Source: Zygosaccharomyces rouxii
Taxonomy: Eukaryota; Ascomycota; Saccharomycetes; Saccharomycetales; Saccharomycetaceae
Length of the DNA: 64,000 bases
Reading direction: 5' to 3'
Assembly: GCF_000026365.1 (NCBI RefSeq)
Contig: NC_012993.1
Location: forward strand, 1,116,001 to 1,180,000
In this document: piece by piece, positions 29,228 to 39,947 of the stretch
Layout: each line of letters opens with the position of its first letter
How positions within the stretch are numbered: position 1 is the first letter of the stretch
Position numbers and translations under genes: made by a program
The notes under the pieces: model-generated
What the model saw: the letters and a program-made list of their open reading frames with translations, nothing else
The model's database searches: none
Told to the model about the DNA's origin: nothing

Positions 29228-31924
29228 TTACTCATCTGCGTTATGTAATGCAGCGCCGGAGGCACCTGGGCGCTCTTGAAGCAGTTGTTCTTGATCGTCG
29301 TTGTTGTTGGTCTCAACAACAGGTGCAGTTGGATTTTGCTCTTCCTGTTGTGCGTGTCGCTGCTCTTCTCTTGAACGCTTACGGTCTTCGAGAATGGTAT
29401 CGACTCTGCGTTTGATAGGCGGTATAAAGATGAGAAAGAAAAGGATTATATTTTTCGCAATGGCTGATACGAGGTTATCCTGCATCGGATTAGGTACGAC
29501 TTGTTCCAGGATTGTCATGGTTAATTGGGATGGCCTTGACCTCTCGATCTGCCATTGTATAGTCCTGAATAGGCGTCTATGAAGAGGCAATCTCTGAGGA
29601 GAAGTGATTCTTTCCACATCTTTTTGTCCTAATTTCAATAGTTTTTTCCACGATTCTTGATAAGAATGTGGCATTACCGCTCTGCTGTCTTCGTAGATTC
29701 TTAGACAAGAGACCATAAACTCGTCTAATGGTTCTTTACGAATAGTACCCTGGCCCACGCCCTTTAGAAAATGGTGCCATGCTTGTGCGCCGTGCTGTTC
29801 ATTAAATTCTTCAAAAGTGTAATTTTGTTGTAACCGTTGACGTTCTTCACCTAGATTGGATGCCATGAAGATCTCAATCACGACTGGATGTGAGTCACAG
29901 TCTCTGTAGAAAAATCTTGTAAGTCTTTTGTCGATGATGTGGTCTTTCACCTCACAGTAAGTAGACTCGTCGATAGAATTGAGGTCGAAAAAACTAATCC
30001 ACATGTCCCACACTTCTCTTGTACTCCAAATGGTTCTCAGCAGTATGAGAATGGCAACCAATGTGATATACTTTCTGGGGAAAATGGTGGATAATTCCAA
30101 TACAAAGAAAAATGGGATCACTGAATTGTTGGCAATCAAATAAAAAGTCTTGATGAGGAGTAAAAGACCTGAAAATACGCCGGTCCATGAAACCAATCGA
30201 TTCTGTACTTCATTACCAGTGGACACTTGAGTATCATTATCAATTGGCCATGGATGAGGAATCTCATTAGCGGTAAAACGGGTTCCTAAGGAGGATTCTA
30301 CGCGATTGATCAGTTGTGGTGATAGACTGACTACACCATGGGATATGATGAAATCCTGTGGAGTCACTGGAAACACCTGGTCGTTGACCTCCAGTTGCGC
30401 ATTAACAGTGTTTAATTTTTCCGAAGGAATCCAGACTTGCTCGCCATCGACATTGCACTGAGTGAAACTTTCTTGGCCTCTTTCAATTGGCACACCTGAT
30501 TCTGTTATAAATTCTTGCTGCACCGTAGGCTGTAGCGTAGGAGATTCGGCATCTGTGTGAGTTGCAGATGTGGTAGCTATACCTGGCGCGGTTGCCGTTG
30601 CCGCTGCTGCTGCCGCTGCCGTAGGTCCAGCTGTGGCAGAAGTTGGGTTGAGATCCGGCAAAACGGACGAGTGACCTGCTTGTCTCGTAGACTCTTGCCG
30701 TTGTGAAGAATAGTGGTTATGCTGATGTTCCTGTTGCTGGTTTCGTTGTTGACGCTGTTGATCTTGCTGTTGTTGTTGTGATCTTGTATTCATGAAATCA
30801 AACCTATCGGGATTATGGAACAATTCACTCCAGAATCCAGGTCCCGGTTCGGTGTATTCCTGACTGATATAAACGTGCAATTTCGCACCTTCTGGTTCTT
30901 TAACGTATTCCATAATTTTTGCAAGGTTGCCAGCTAGATCTAATCTATGAAGCAGTTGTCCTTTATAGATCAATTTCACATCGTTGGGTGATAGACGTAA
31001 GGCATGGGTATAAGCGGAGCAAATAAATTCCTTGACTTGTTCGACAGTGGTATTGGGAGTTACAACCATTTGATTCATCGTCAGTCTTGCATCAGACACA
31101 AATTCAATGGTAATGTTTTCCTCGGCGTCTAAATAACTTTGATCATGCCTTACCTTGAACATTAAATTGAAAAAACTGTTGTTCTGCGGAGCAAAATCGA
31201 TGCCCAAGAATTCTGCTATGGTCATATCTTCGTACAATTCTGAAATTTTTTCGTTGTTGAGGTGAATGTTTTCCTTTCTTCCCTTGACGGATAAACCAAG
31301 TAAATCTTGCATGCTGTGATCATCCTTTAATTTACAGATACTTCTTCGGTTTTCATCAGTTTCATAATCAGTTAAAATCTTTAAAGCCAATTTTTTAAGT
31401 CTTCCCACAGTGAACCCCATAGGAACATATTCCAATTGAGATGCCATTTTCTCCACAGATAATGTGTTGACATTTATATGTAAATTTAAACCTTCGAATT
31501 CACTCTCCATATCATAATCCAAATTAATGGCTACGCCACTATGAGTTTGTCTTTTCTCCAATTGCAATTTTATGAAACCCTTACCATCAGGTTCAATGTC
31601 CTGTAAAAGCATCTCCAGATCTAATTGTCTGTGGCCGTAGAAAAACGTGTAATCTGATACAGATCCCAATACAGCATCCTCTTTACCATTATTCACGCAT
31701 CTCCACTGTAACCACATTTGCCAGTGAATGTATTGTAGCAGTCTAGCCACGCTGGCCTTGGGATGTGCATTGACAAATAGATTGGTACGTATTAAGGACC
31801 AATCAGTTGACCAAATACTGAATTTTAGTGGTGATAACGCTAGACATTCCATCGCTGATGGATTCATCACAATACTATCACTTTTTCTAAGCGGAGTCCT
31901 AACTTCGATGAACTTTAGGATCAT
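29228..31924 (-). CDS. USA1: ER-associated degradation scaffold Usa1 (HRD complex)
   Basis: 898 residues from the ATG at 31924 (MILKFIEVRTPLRKSD); the frame opens farther up at a non-ATG codon, and the ATG at 31867 (MNPSAMECLA) is an equally possible start. S. cerevisiae Usa1 has 838. Order: an N-terminal region, a ubiquitin-like domain about residues 255-345 (ITIEFVSDARLTMNQMVV start), a Gln-rich stretch (QQQQQDQQRQQ, about 382-400), an Ala tract, a second conserved block, two membrane segments near 590-650 (VFSGLLLLIKTFYLI and FPRKYITLVAILILL) and a cytosolic tail. It bridges Hrd1 and Der1 in the ER membrane. Position fits YML029W between TSA and RCF1. Confidence 0.93.
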   Translation of the reverse strand: MILKFIEVRTPLRKSDSIVMNPSAMECLALSPLKFSIWSTDWSLIRTNLFVNAHPKASVARLLQYIHWQMWLQWRCVNNGKEDAVLGSVSDYTFFYGHRQLDLEMLLQDIEPDGKGFIKLQLEKRQTHSGVAINLDYDMESEFEGLNLHINVNTLSVEKMASQLEYVPMGFTVGRLKKLALKILTDYETDENRRSICKLKDDHSMQDLLGLSVKGRKENIHLNNEKISELYEDMTIAEFLGIDFAPQNNSFFNLMFKVRHDQSYLDAEENITIEFVSDARLTMNQMVVTPNTTVEQVKEFICSAYTHALRLSPNDVKLIYKGQLLHRLDLAGNLAKIMEYVKEPEGAKLHVYISQEYTEPGPGFWSELFHNPDRFDFMNTRSQQQQQDQQRQQRNQQQEHQHNHYSSQRQESTRQAGHSSVLPDLNPTSATAGPTAAAAAAATATAPGIATTSATHTDAESPTLQPTVQQEFITESGVPIERGQESFTQCNVDGEQVWIPSEKLNTVNAQLEVNDQVFPVTPQDFIISHGVVSLSPQLINRVESSLGTRFTANEIPHPWPIDNDTQVSTGNEVQNRLVSWTGVFSGLLLLIKTFYLIANNSVIPFFFVLELSTIFPRKYITLVAILILLRTIWSTREVWDMWISFFDLNSIDESTYCEVKDHIIDKRLTRFFYRDCDSHPVVIEIFMASNLGEERQRLQQNYTFEEFNEQHGAQAWHHFLKGVGQGTIRKEPLDEFMVSCLRIYEDSRAVMPHSYQESWKKLLKLGQKDVERITSPQRLPLHRRLFRTIQWQIERSRPSQLTMTILEQVVPNPMQDNLVSAIAKNIILFFLIFIPPIKRRVDTILEDRKRSREEQRHAQQEEQNPTAPVVETNNNDDQEQLLQERPGASGAALHNADE

Positions 31925-32223
31925 GGTTTCTATATAGAAGCCCTTGATTCGTGTGAGTCGTGCTAAAGTGATATACAATTAACTATGGAATGGAATATAA
32001 GTTCTACCGCCTGCTGATCAAGGAGGAGGTTTTAGCTTCAATTGGATGCCACCAATCAATTCTGTACCCTCCAATTGTTCACTTTGTCCACCTTCAGATG
32101 ATCATCGGTAGTGTATTATATATACAAGAACTCTTGACAACCAGCAAGGAATAGAATAAATCATAATAAGCGTCTGTCAAAGCGACAAGGAAGGTGATTT
32201 CCCATTTCTCCTGATCATCATAT

Positions 32224-32706
32224 CTATTTCTCGTTCTTGATGTGTGACTCCAGATCTTTCAATTCTTTCTGCAGCCTCGAGACCGCGGCCTCGTTTTCTT
32301 GCATCTTTTGACGAGCTAACTCTGCCCTCTTCCTTCTATACTGAGTTTCTTGATCTCTTCTTTCCAGTTCTTGAATCCACAACAATTCTCTCATCTTTGC
32401 CTTCTCTCTCATCTTTTCCTCCTCGGATTTCTTCTCCTTTAATGAACTACCATAGATGAATGAACCTGCCACCAATGCTACCAAGGTAGCTGCTTGTAGA
32501 CCAACACGCCACCTGAACCAAACTTGGGCTTTCTTCTTATTACCAGTTCTTACATTTTGAGCTGCAAGCGCAACAGCACCAGTAGTTAAGAGTGTCCCTA
32601 GGGGAACTAATGGCTGTTGTTTACAGTGGAATTTGACTTTCTCAAGAAATGGTAATTCATCAACACTTGCTTCCTTGGAATCAAAGCTTGAGGGGAGACC
32701 TGACAT
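32224..32706 (-). CDS. RCF1: Respiratory supercomplex factor Rcf1 (HIG1 domain)
   Basis: A 160-residue inner mitochondrial membrane protein (S. cerevisiae 159). The HIG1 domain has two membrane spans (about 37-52, [15 protein letters not shown], and 73-90, [15 protein letters not shown]) joined by a short loop, with the signature [12 protein letters not shown] long charged coiled coil follows (about 92-160). Rcf1 associates with cytochrome c oxidase and promotes III-IV supercomplexes. It is co-directional with USA1 and GUK1. Confidence 0.96.
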   Translation of the reverse strand: MSGLPSSFDSKEASVDELPFLEKVKFHCKQQPLVPLGTLLTTGAVALAAQNVRTGNKKKAQVWFRWRVGLQAATLVALVAGSFIYGSSLKEKKSEEEKMREKAKMRELLWIQELERRDQETQYRRKRAELARQKMQENEAAVSRLQKELKDLESHIKNEK

Positions 32707-32817
32707 AGTTGTTTGCTTATTTTGAAGTCTTTTTTAAGTAATATTGTATTTTAAACTCATAGTTCATTTAATTTTTCAATATTAGGATCGAGCGACCCAG
32801 AGTATATATACATATAT

Positions 32818-32820
<3 letters not shown>

Positions 32821-32852
<32 letters not shown>
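32821..32852. repeat. (TA)16 dinucleotide microsatellite
   Basis: 32 bp of uninterrupted TA between GUK1 and RCF1, with further imperfect TA just upstream (32802-32817). Likely length-polymorphic. Confidence 0.97.
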
Positions 32853-32854
<2 letters not shown>

Positions 32855-32880
32855 AACATGATATTAGATCAATGATCCGG

Positions 32881-33444
32881 TTATTTCTCAGTTGCGAGAA
32901 TAAACTGCTTCATCTCATCATATGCCCTGTTCAAATCGTCATTGACAATTATTTTGTCATGGACACCAGTAGAGGCAAAATCCATCTCGCCCTTGGCTGC
33001 CGCTAGTCTCTTGCTGATAGATTCTTCGGTTTCAGTACCTCTTCCTCTCAATCTGCTTTCTAAATCTTCTACTGATGGTGGTGCAATGAAAAGGAATCTA
33101 GCGTTCAAATCGGATGATTTGACAGCTTTAACACCTTGCATATCAATATCCAATAGACAAACTTTACCTGATTCAATGACTTTTTTAACACTATCCACAG
33201 CAGTACCGTAGTAATTACCAGAAAATTGTGCCCATTCAATAAATTTTCCTTCTTGGATCATCTTTTGAAATTGTTCTACTTGAACGAAATTATACTCTCT
33301 ACCATTAACTTCACCTGGACGAGGTGATCTAGTAGTAGAAGAAACGCTGAATCCAAATTTATCAGGAAATTCTGCAAATAGTTTCTTCAAGAGTGTTGAT
33401 TTACCGGTACCACTGGGACCTGAAAAAACGATGGGACGAGACAT
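32881..33444 (-). CDS. GUK1: Guanylate kinase Guk1
   Basis: 187 residues, identical in length to S. cerevisiae Guk1. The P-loop GPSGTGKS is at residues 9-16; the GMP-binding region [19 protein letters not shown] and the lid with [18 protein letters not shown] follow. It phosphorylates GMP to GDP in the cytosol and is essential. The frame extends upstream to a TTG at 33465 only; the ATG at 33444 gives [12 protein letters not shown], the family start. Confidence 0.98.
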   Translation of the reverse strand: MSRPIVFSGPSGTGKSTLLKKLFAEFPDKFGFSVSSTTRSPRPGEVNGREYNFVQVEQFQKMIQEGKFIEWAQFSGNYYGTAVDSVKKVIESGKVCLLDIDMQGVKAVKSSDLNARFLFIAPPSVEDLESRLRGRGTETEESISKRLAAAKGEMDFASTGVHDKIIVNDDLNRAYDEMKQFILATEK

Positions 33445-34116
33445 GCTAGCTATTCTTTGAGTCAATCAAATAGTGAAGAAGGTAGCGCTGGATCAATTGA
33501 TCTATATACCGACGACGAGGAATTCTCCTTGTATTGTTGACGAGAAGTGTTGGAAACTTTTATTGTTTTCGAATATTTTCATCGCCAGCTCATCGCGAAT
33601 GTTCAATAGGCGCATGGGTCACGGGCATATCTTATAGTGTGTTCGAGACTAGAAACTTTCTCATTTGAGCCGCTGGAGAATGGTAAATGTGTTAGCATAG
33701 TTAGGGGAAACTGGAAAATATGCATTGAAATGAGTCCCATCGAATGGACAGTCGCAGTGAACGATTTTGGGTTTCCTGTGAATATGATTTATGATGATCT
33801 TTTTAGGCCCCTTTAAGGCCGTCTGTATCGGGATACATGTCAGGTTCTAAGGTAATTAGGACCCATAAAAGTCGCTGGTAACGTTATTGAAGCCATCAGA
33901 GGACTCTAAATTGATCAAACTTGAAGATTTTAGTACTTCTAGTACTTCTATATTTCTCCTTTACGCTAGTCACATATTACGAACAGCAAGTCTGTTATAG
34001 GCGAAACTAATAAGGTGTTGTTTGAACGACTAACTAGCTAACATAAAGCATATGCTGTAAGTCAAAATCTATGTTGACTTAGCAGTACAAGGGATAACTC
34101 AATTTCTTTTCGAGAA
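33445..34116. promoter_or_regulatory. Divergent GUK1 / NHX1 promoter region
   Basis: 672 bp, with a short direct repeat TAGTACTTC twice near 33932-33949. No open frame of note and no RNA gene recognised. Confidence 0.4.
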
Positions 34117-35985
34117 ATGGGATCTGAGGTCTTATCGCTGGTAGTAAAAGTACTATGGGTTGCCGGGAGGGCTTTTGCTCAGAGTAGGACACAAGAAGAC
34201 GATGAATTGCTACCACCTGGTGGACCTGATAAAGATATACCTATACCTGACGATCCTGGCCAAGACGTGAATCCGGTAACGGAAGAAATGTTTTCTTCAT
34301 GGGCGCTTTTCATCTTATTATTCCTACTGATCTCGGCATTATGGTCAAGTTACTACTTAACTCAAAAACGTATTAGAGCCGTTCATGAAACGGTTCTATC
34401 GATCTTCTACGGTATGGTTATTGGACTAGTAATTAGAATGACGCCGGGTCATTATATTCAAGACACGGTGACTTTTAACAGTTCTTATTTCTTCAATGTT
34501 TTACTTCCACCGATTATCCTTAATTCAGGTTATGAATTGAATCAAGTGAATTTCTTTAACAATATCCTTTCCATTTTGACATTTGCGATACCGGGTACAT
34601 TCATATCAGCAGTGGTTTTAGGGGTCATCATATTCATCTGGACTTCCTTGGGATTAGAAGGTGTCAACATTTCATTTGTGGATGCACTATCGGTGGGGGC
34701 AACGTTGTCGGCAACAGATCCAGTTACCATTCTTTCTATTTTCAATGCTTATCAAGTGGATCCTAAATTGTATACCATTATCTTTGGTGAATCACTTTTA
34801 AACGATGCAATTTCTATTGTTATGTTTGAAACTTGTCAAAAATTCCATGGAAGTCCTGCTAGATTTTCTTCCTTCTTTGAAGGTGTTGGTCTTTTCCTCA
34901 TGACATTTATGGTTTCCTTATTGATCGGACTGGCTGTTGGTATCTTAGTAGCATTGATTCTAAAGCATACCCACATTAGAAGGTTTCCACAAATTGAAAG
35001 TTGTCTCATTCTTCTGATTGCATATGAGTCTTATTTCTTTTCCAACGGTTGCCACATGTCGGGAATCGTATCGTTACTATTCTGCGGTATAACGTTAAAG
35101 CATTATGCCTACTATAATATGTCAAGAAGAACACAAATTACTATAAAATACATTTTCCAGGTATTGGCAAGATTATCAGAAAATTTCATCTTTATCTATT
35201 TGGGATTGGAGCTATTCACAGAGGTTGAATTGGTCTATAAACCATTGCTGATCATTGTCACATCTGTTTCAATCTGTGTGGCTCGTTGGTGTTCGGTGTT
35301 CCCACTATCCAATTTTGTCAATTGGATGTATAAAGTGAAAACTCTCAGATCAATGAGAGGTACCGCTACTACTTCGACGGCTATCCCCGAAGAGATTCCT
35401 TATAATTACCAAGTGATGACTTTTTGGGCTGGTTTACGTGGTGCTGTAGGTGTAGCGCTAGCAATGGGGATTCAAGGTGAATTCAAGTTCACTCTTTTGG
35501 CAACGGTGCTTGTTGTGGTGGTGTTGACGGTTATTATTTTTGGTGGGACTACAGCTGGTATGTTGGAAGTTCTCAACATTAGAACAGGCTGTGTGGATGA
35601 CAATGAACAAAGTGATGATGAATTTGATATAGAGGCACCTAGACCTCCAGCTGTCCTACGTGGAGGTATGATGCCATCATCATATTCAGATGGAACGTCT
35701 GCCATTAACTCTACCGCCAATCTTGCTGCAGGTGAGAGTCAAACTGATCTACTTGCAGATTTTCCACCAACTGCTAACGAGTTTAGCGCCCAAACCGGCA
35801 ATTCTGTTAATTCTTTTGCTCGACTATCATTGGATAAAGAACAGATCAAAGAAGCTCTTGGAAACATTTTCAATTCAGATTCTCGCTGGTTCCAAAATTT
35901 CGATGAACAAGTTTTGAAACCTGTTTTCTTAGACAATAATTCCCAACCACATAGAGAGGGAAGTGATTCGCCTTCGTTACATTGA
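34117..35985 (+). CDS. NHX1: Endosomal Na+(K+)/H+ exchanger Nhx1
   Basis: A 622-residue CPA1 antiporter (S. cerevisiae 633). A hydrophobic N-terminal segment ends near AFAQ (probable signal sequence), followed by an acidic stretch and about twelve membrane spans. Family motifs are FFNVLLPPIILNSGY (amiloride-site region, TM4), SATDPVTILSIF, GESLLNDAISIVMFE (TM6 with the exchange-site acidic residues) and WAGLRGAVGVALAM. The hydrophilic tail (about 485-622) is Ser- and Asp-rich. It acts in late endosome pH control and ion sequestration and matters for osmotolerance. Position matches YDR456W between GUK1 and TOM1. Confidence 0.97.
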   Translation: MGSEVLSLVVKVLWVAGRAFAQSRTQEDDELLPPGGPDKDIPIPDDPGQDVNPVTEEMFSSWALFILLFLLISALWSSYYLTQKRIRAVHETVLSIFYGMVIGLVIRMTPGHYIQDTVTFNSSYFFNVLLPPIILNSGYELNQVNFFNNILSILTFAIPGTFISAVVLGVIIFIWTSLGLEGVNISFVDALSVGATLSATDPVTILSIFNAYQVDPKLYTIIFGESLLNDAISIVMFETCQKFHGSPARFSSFFEGVGLFLMTFMVSLLIGLAVGILVALILKHTHIRRFPQIESCLILLIAYESYFFSNGCHMSGIVSLLFCGITLKHYAYYNMSRRTQITIKYIFQVLARLSENFIFIYLGLELFTEVELVYKPLLIIVTSVSICVARWCSVFPLSNFVNWMYKVKTLRSMRGTATTSTAIPEEIPYNYQVMTFWAGLRGAVGVALAMGIQGEFKFTLLATVLVVVVLTVIIFGGTTAGMLEVLNIRTGCVDDNEQSDDEFDIEAPRPPAVLRGGMMPSSYSDGTSAINSTANLAAGESQTDLLADFPPTANEFSAQTGNSVNSFARLSLDKEQIKEALGNIFNSDSRWFQNFDEQVLKPVFLDNNSQPHREGSDSPSLH

Positions 35986-36209
35986 AGTATACAAGCTAAA
36001 AAAGCGAGAAAAAAGAATAGAATACATTCTAATATTTGTGTTTAGTTCACCTTTATACCTGTTTTCTTTTTATTTTTAACATAGATTATTGATGTTTTGT
36101 TCGGCATAAGTTATATTCGGTACATGGTCAGCAACTGTAAAGGGCACACAACCAAAAGGCGTTCTTCACCAAACAAATATATACAAAAAATGACGATTTT
36201 CTTACAATC

Positions 36210-38039
36210 CTACTTACTACACATATCTAGTACCCACTTACTCAACTTGACGACATCATCGTCTAAGTAGACATCGTTGAGGAGTACGTTGTATTTGAGA
36301 ACAATCTCCAAAAATGCACTGATGGATAGATCGTAGAGAATGGAAATGCCATCGGGAGTTTCCTTTTCATCTTCTGATTTTTTCTTCGAATCTGGATTCC
36401 AATCGGCAAATTTACCCAATGCACCAACGGATCTCTCTAAAGTCTTGAGCACTTCACCAACCGACGATACGACCCCACCTTTGGGATCTTCATCAATCGC
36501 GTTGATCAATAACCCCATAAGGGATATTATGCACTCTGCATGACACACCGGTAATGGTACCAATGTCTCTGCCTGTCTTTTCTTTGAAATACTCCAAGCT
36601 TCAATTATCGAGAGCTGTGGACGATGTTCCTGAGATGTCACTGCAGAAGGGAAGAAGAATGAATTTATACTTTCTTTCACCTTTTGAGCTATTCTAATCA
36701 AAACAGTGAGTAAAGTAGTCTCATGGGTGATAATTGGCTCGTTAAATGAGTGTGTAGCTCCCAAAAGATCACCGCTGGATGCACTTGATCTCTGTTTACG
36801 CAAATTTTTGAGTAAAAGCACGTTATCATCTCTGAGTGTAATTCTATGAGATATGCCATTAGAGGATACCGTTGGCGGAGACCCAGGGAAGCTTGCAATA
36901 CCAGAAGAAGATCCAGAGGATGTAACTGTAGCTTGATTTCCAAACAATTTTTCATTTTCATCAGCGAAAGAGATTGGACTTCTCCTTTTCAATGAATCCT
37001 GTAACGACATAGTATTTTCTAATGTGTTCAAATACTTGGTAACCGTATCATTTGTCTCCTGAATTACCAATAGCGATTCTCTTAGGATTACAGGCCATAT
37101 GTGAGTATTTCTGTAGCGTGTATGGTAAAGCGGTAATCTTAGCGATAAATCAGAGGACGTAGCTCTGTATGATAACTCTTGAAAAGCGGTCAATTTAGTG
37201 AATTGCTTCTTAGAACTCAAGCCAGTGGCCAGGGTTTCCATTGGTGTAGAGGATAAAGATGATATAGGTTTCCCCTTATGCAGACAACCAATCGACATAT
37301 GTGCGTTAAAGGCGATATTGACGAATTCCAAATTGGCAAACTCCCAAAATGCTAATAGAAGCAATTTTAGATTATTCTTAAAGCCAATAAACCAATACGA
37401 ACTACTAGAGGCAAGTGTTAGTGGTGCTACAATTGCCAGAAATATGCTTAATATACCACTTTTGATCAAAATCTTACGGACACGAGATGCAATGTACTGT
37501 TGAGGTGGTTGGAAGTGACTTTCAAAATTGAATGACAGTCTATCCAAATCGAAGAGGCAGTGTTGTAACGTGTATATCGTGGGAATGAGCACCCATACGT
37601 GTAATCTATAGCTCTGTGTAAAAGCATGAGATGAACTCATTGATGTCAATCCTAGACAATCACTTACCGCCAAAGAGAGAAGAAAACAACACAGGGAGTA
37701 GATCATTTGGTAGACTAGCGTAGAAATACTGAATGTTTGTCCCAATATCAGCTTAACAACATTCGAATAGCCTTTAAAATCTACATGTAGGTAGTTTTTC
37801 CTGGTAATAACAATCAAAAGAAAACACAGGTATAAGAGGAAAAACCTCAATGGCAGTGCCAGTAACCATTCCAAATTGGACTGCTGACCACTAGAAAAAA
37901 ATACAATAACTAAGGCTTGGAAGAAAGTTAGCGTCAATGACAATCGGGTTGCTAAATGGTTAAATCTCGTTTTGCAAATATCGCTAAAGATTGCATGGTA
38001 ACTGTACCTAGAAGACAACGGTACAGGAGAATCTAACAT
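36210..38039 (-). CDS. NDC1: Nuclear pore transmembrane nucleoporin Ndc1
   Basis: A 609-residue protein (S. cerevisiae 655). Six hydrophobic segments lie in the first 260 residues (for example LSLTLTFFQALVIVFFSSG, LRFFLLYLCFLLIVI, ILSIFLAIVAPLTLASS), then a cytoplasmic C-terminal half with the typical ELSYRATSSDLSLRLPLYHTR and a terminal LYDLSISAFLEIVLKYNVLLNDVYLDDDV. Ndc1 anchors nuclear pores and the spindle pole body in the nuclear envelope. Convergent with NHX1, divergent from RAD52 (237 bp), as YML031W and YML032C. Confidence 0.93.
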   Translation of the reverse strand: MLDSPVPLSSRYSYHAIFSDICKTRFNHLATRLSLTLTFFQALVIVFFSSGQQSNLEWLLALPLRFFLLYLCFLLIVITRKNYLHVDFKGYSNVVKLILGQTFSISTLVYQMIYSLCCFLLSLAVSDCLGLTSMSSSHAFTQSYRLHVWVLIPTIYTLQHCLFDLDRLSFNFESHFQPPQQYIASRVRKILIKSGILSIFLAIVAPLTLASSSSYWFIGFKNNLKLLLLAFWEFANLEFVNIAFNAHMSIGCLHKGKPISSLSSTPMETLATGLSSKKQFTKLTAFQELSYRATSSDLSLRLPLYHTRYRNTHIWPVILRESLLVIQETNDTVTKYLNTLENTMSLQDSLKRRSPISFADENEKLFGNQATVTSSGSSSGIASFPGSPPTVSSNGISHRITLRDDNVLLLKNLRKQRSSASSGDLLGATHSFNEPIITHETTLLTVLIRIAQKVKESINSFFFPSAVTSQEHRPQLSIIEAWSISKKRQAETLVPLPVCHAECIISLMGLLINAIDEDPKGGVVSSVGEVLKTLERSVGALGKFADWNPDSKKKSEDEKETPDGISILYDLSISAFLEIVLKYNVLLNDVYLDDDVVKLSKWVLDMCSK

Positions 38040-38276
38040 TCTTTAAGTGAGCCAATCACACAGCAGCTTGAAATGGCGAGTCTTCCTGCAATCCTATCCT
38101 TTTTTTACCCTTCTTTTTGTATGAATGGAAGTTGATCATCTCTACAAGAACTTTTTTCAACTTTTGATGAGTTGAATCCTTCACGAGGTTTCTTCGCGTT
38201 CGATCAACAAACTATAAGTAATAAGAGCCCCCATTGAGAAGGGTTGAAGAGTCTCTGGTAGACCTCTAATTCCAAC

Positions 38277-39560
38277 ATGGAGTCCAAGAATGGGTTACAT
38301 TTCAAAAGCAACGAAGATATTCAGGCAAAACTAGACAAAAAACTAGGCCCAGAATATATATCTAAAAGGGTCGGGTTTGGTAGTAGTAGAGTTGCATACA
38401 TTGAAGGGTGGAAAGTTATAAATCTTGCTAACCAGATATTTGGATTTAATGGTTGGTCTACAGAAGTAAAGAGTGTAATGGTTGATTTCTTGGATGAGAA
38501 ACAGGGGAGGTTTTGTATCGGTTGTACTGCAATAGTGCGTGTTACGTTGGATAATGGTACATATAGAGAAGATATTGGATATGGTACTGTGGAAAATGAA
38601 CGTCGTAAATCAGCTGCATTTGAAAGAGCTAAAAAATCTGCTGTTACCGATGCCTTGAAAAGATCTCTAAGAGGGTTTGGTAATGCACTAGGTAATTGTC
38701 TCTACGATAAGGAGTTTCTCTCGAGAATCGATAAGGTAAAATTTGATCCACCAGACTTTGATGAAGGTAATCTTTTCAGACCTTCAGATGAGATTAGTGA
38801 AGCCACTAGAGCTAATACTACAGAAGATTCAGGTCCGCCAAGCAAAAGGCGGCAACTCACAAATATCAAATCTGAACATACAGCAGCACAACCAAGACTA
38901 CCAGCACATACAGCTGTATCTAATAACAATAATACTAATAGTCCCACAAATGCTGATCCAGATCAGGATGATTTACTCGATGATTCTCTGATGTTTAGTG
39001 ACGATTTCCAAGATGATGATTTAATAAGGATGGGTGAAAAACCAGAACTGCCGCTTCAAGATCATCGACCGGGACCCAGAGCAATAGGACAACCACCACA
39101 ACAAAAACCACCTTCTGCGGGTCCTTCTGATCCAGTAACTTTTGTCAACGCCAGAGGAGCCAAATCTTTACAGGACAAGATACCCATTACGGAAGAAAAT
39201 GTTTTCGATCCAAAGTACAACGCTCAATCTGTTAGGCATAAGATTGATCAAACTACGTCTAAACATGTCCCAATAAGTGTCTTAAAGGAAAAAGGTATAG
39301 AATCATCAAGAGATACTATTTATCAAAATTTTGCTCCCAAGGGCAAACAATTGGACGTAAAAGCAGATACTAACACTACACCAACAGAGGCTAATGATAC
39401 CAGCTCTAGCAGTAACAACAGATTCGCTCCTCCAACAGCAGTAGTCCATCCCAACTCATCTTCATTCATTACACAACAACAACCAAGGGCCGTTCCCGTA
39501 CGCAGAGAAGTTGGCAGACCAAAGGTAAATCCATTGAATCTGCGAAAGACTAACCCATAG
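38277..39560 (+). CDS. RAD52: Homologous recombination mediator Rad52
   Basis: A 427-residue protein (S. cerevisiae 471). The conserved ring-forming, DNA-binding domain spans about 10-175 (IQAKLDKKLGPEYISKRVGF, EDIGYGTVENERRKSAAFER, KRSLRGFGNALGNCLYDK). A basic NLS-like SKRRQLT is at about 188. The acidic RPA-binding motif QDDLLDDSLMFSDDFQDDDL lies near 225-250 and the Rad51-binding region with FDPKYNAQSVRHKIDQTTSK near 310-340; REVGRPKVNPL ends the protein. It loads Rad51 onto RPA-coated single-stranded DNA and anneals strands. The start ATG at 38277 gives a short 13-residue lead, as in the shorter S. cerevisiae forms. Confidence 0.98.
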   Translation: MESKNGLHFKSNEDIQAKLDKKLGPEYISKRVGFGSSRVAYIEGWKVINLANQIFGFNGWSTEVKSVMVDFLDEKQGRFCIGCTAIVRVTLDNGTYREDIGYGTVENERRKSAAFERAKKSAVTDALKRSLRGFGNALGNCLYDKEFLSRIDKVKFDPPDFDEGNLFRPSDEISEATRANTTEDSGPPSKRRQLTNIKSEHTAAQPRLPAHTAVSNNNNTNSPTNADPDQDDLLDDSLMFSDDFQDDDLIRMGEKPELPLQDHRPGPRAIGQPPQQKPPSAGPSDPVTFVNARGAKSLQDKIPITEENVFDPKYNAQSVRHKIDQTTSKHVPISVLKEKGIESSRDTIYQNFAPKGKQLDVKADTNTTPTEANDTSSSSNNRFAPPTAVVHPNSSSFITQQQPRAVPVRREVGRPKVNPLNLRKTNP

Positions 39561-39947
39561 CTACCTGCAAGAATGGTTAATATGGAAGGGAAAAATCTAC
39601 AATGATCTAAAACGTGAATAAATTGTATTATATAGTGTACACTTTAGCACTCGTTACCCGGCTATTCATATTACATATTTTCTCACCTTTTATAATGTAA
39701 CGTACCTTGCGATTATAAAGCTGAAAATCTGCAGAGCTCATCTCTAGGGGATATAGAACGAAGACAGAAGATTTCTGAGGCCAAATCTAGTTTATTTGAG
39801 CCTAGAGTCTAGTGGAAATTCGTATTTCAAAAGCATTGATTGCACTAAGAGTGAAGAAAAGATTTTATACTTTTCAATTGTCTGTTTGATCTACATCCAA
39901 GAGGCTTTATACATTAGCTTAACCGATCTGCCTAGCCTTATTCAGTC
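39561..39947. promoter_or_regulatory. RAD52 3' flank and TOM1 promoter
   Basis: 387 bp between two plus-strand genes. AT-rich polyadenylation-like sequence near 39620-39680, then unremarkable promoter sequence. No gene seen. Confidence 0.4.

Noticed and set aside
35472..35720. 82-codon minus-strand frame inside NHX1
   Set aside because: Shadow of the coding region, with no independent signals.
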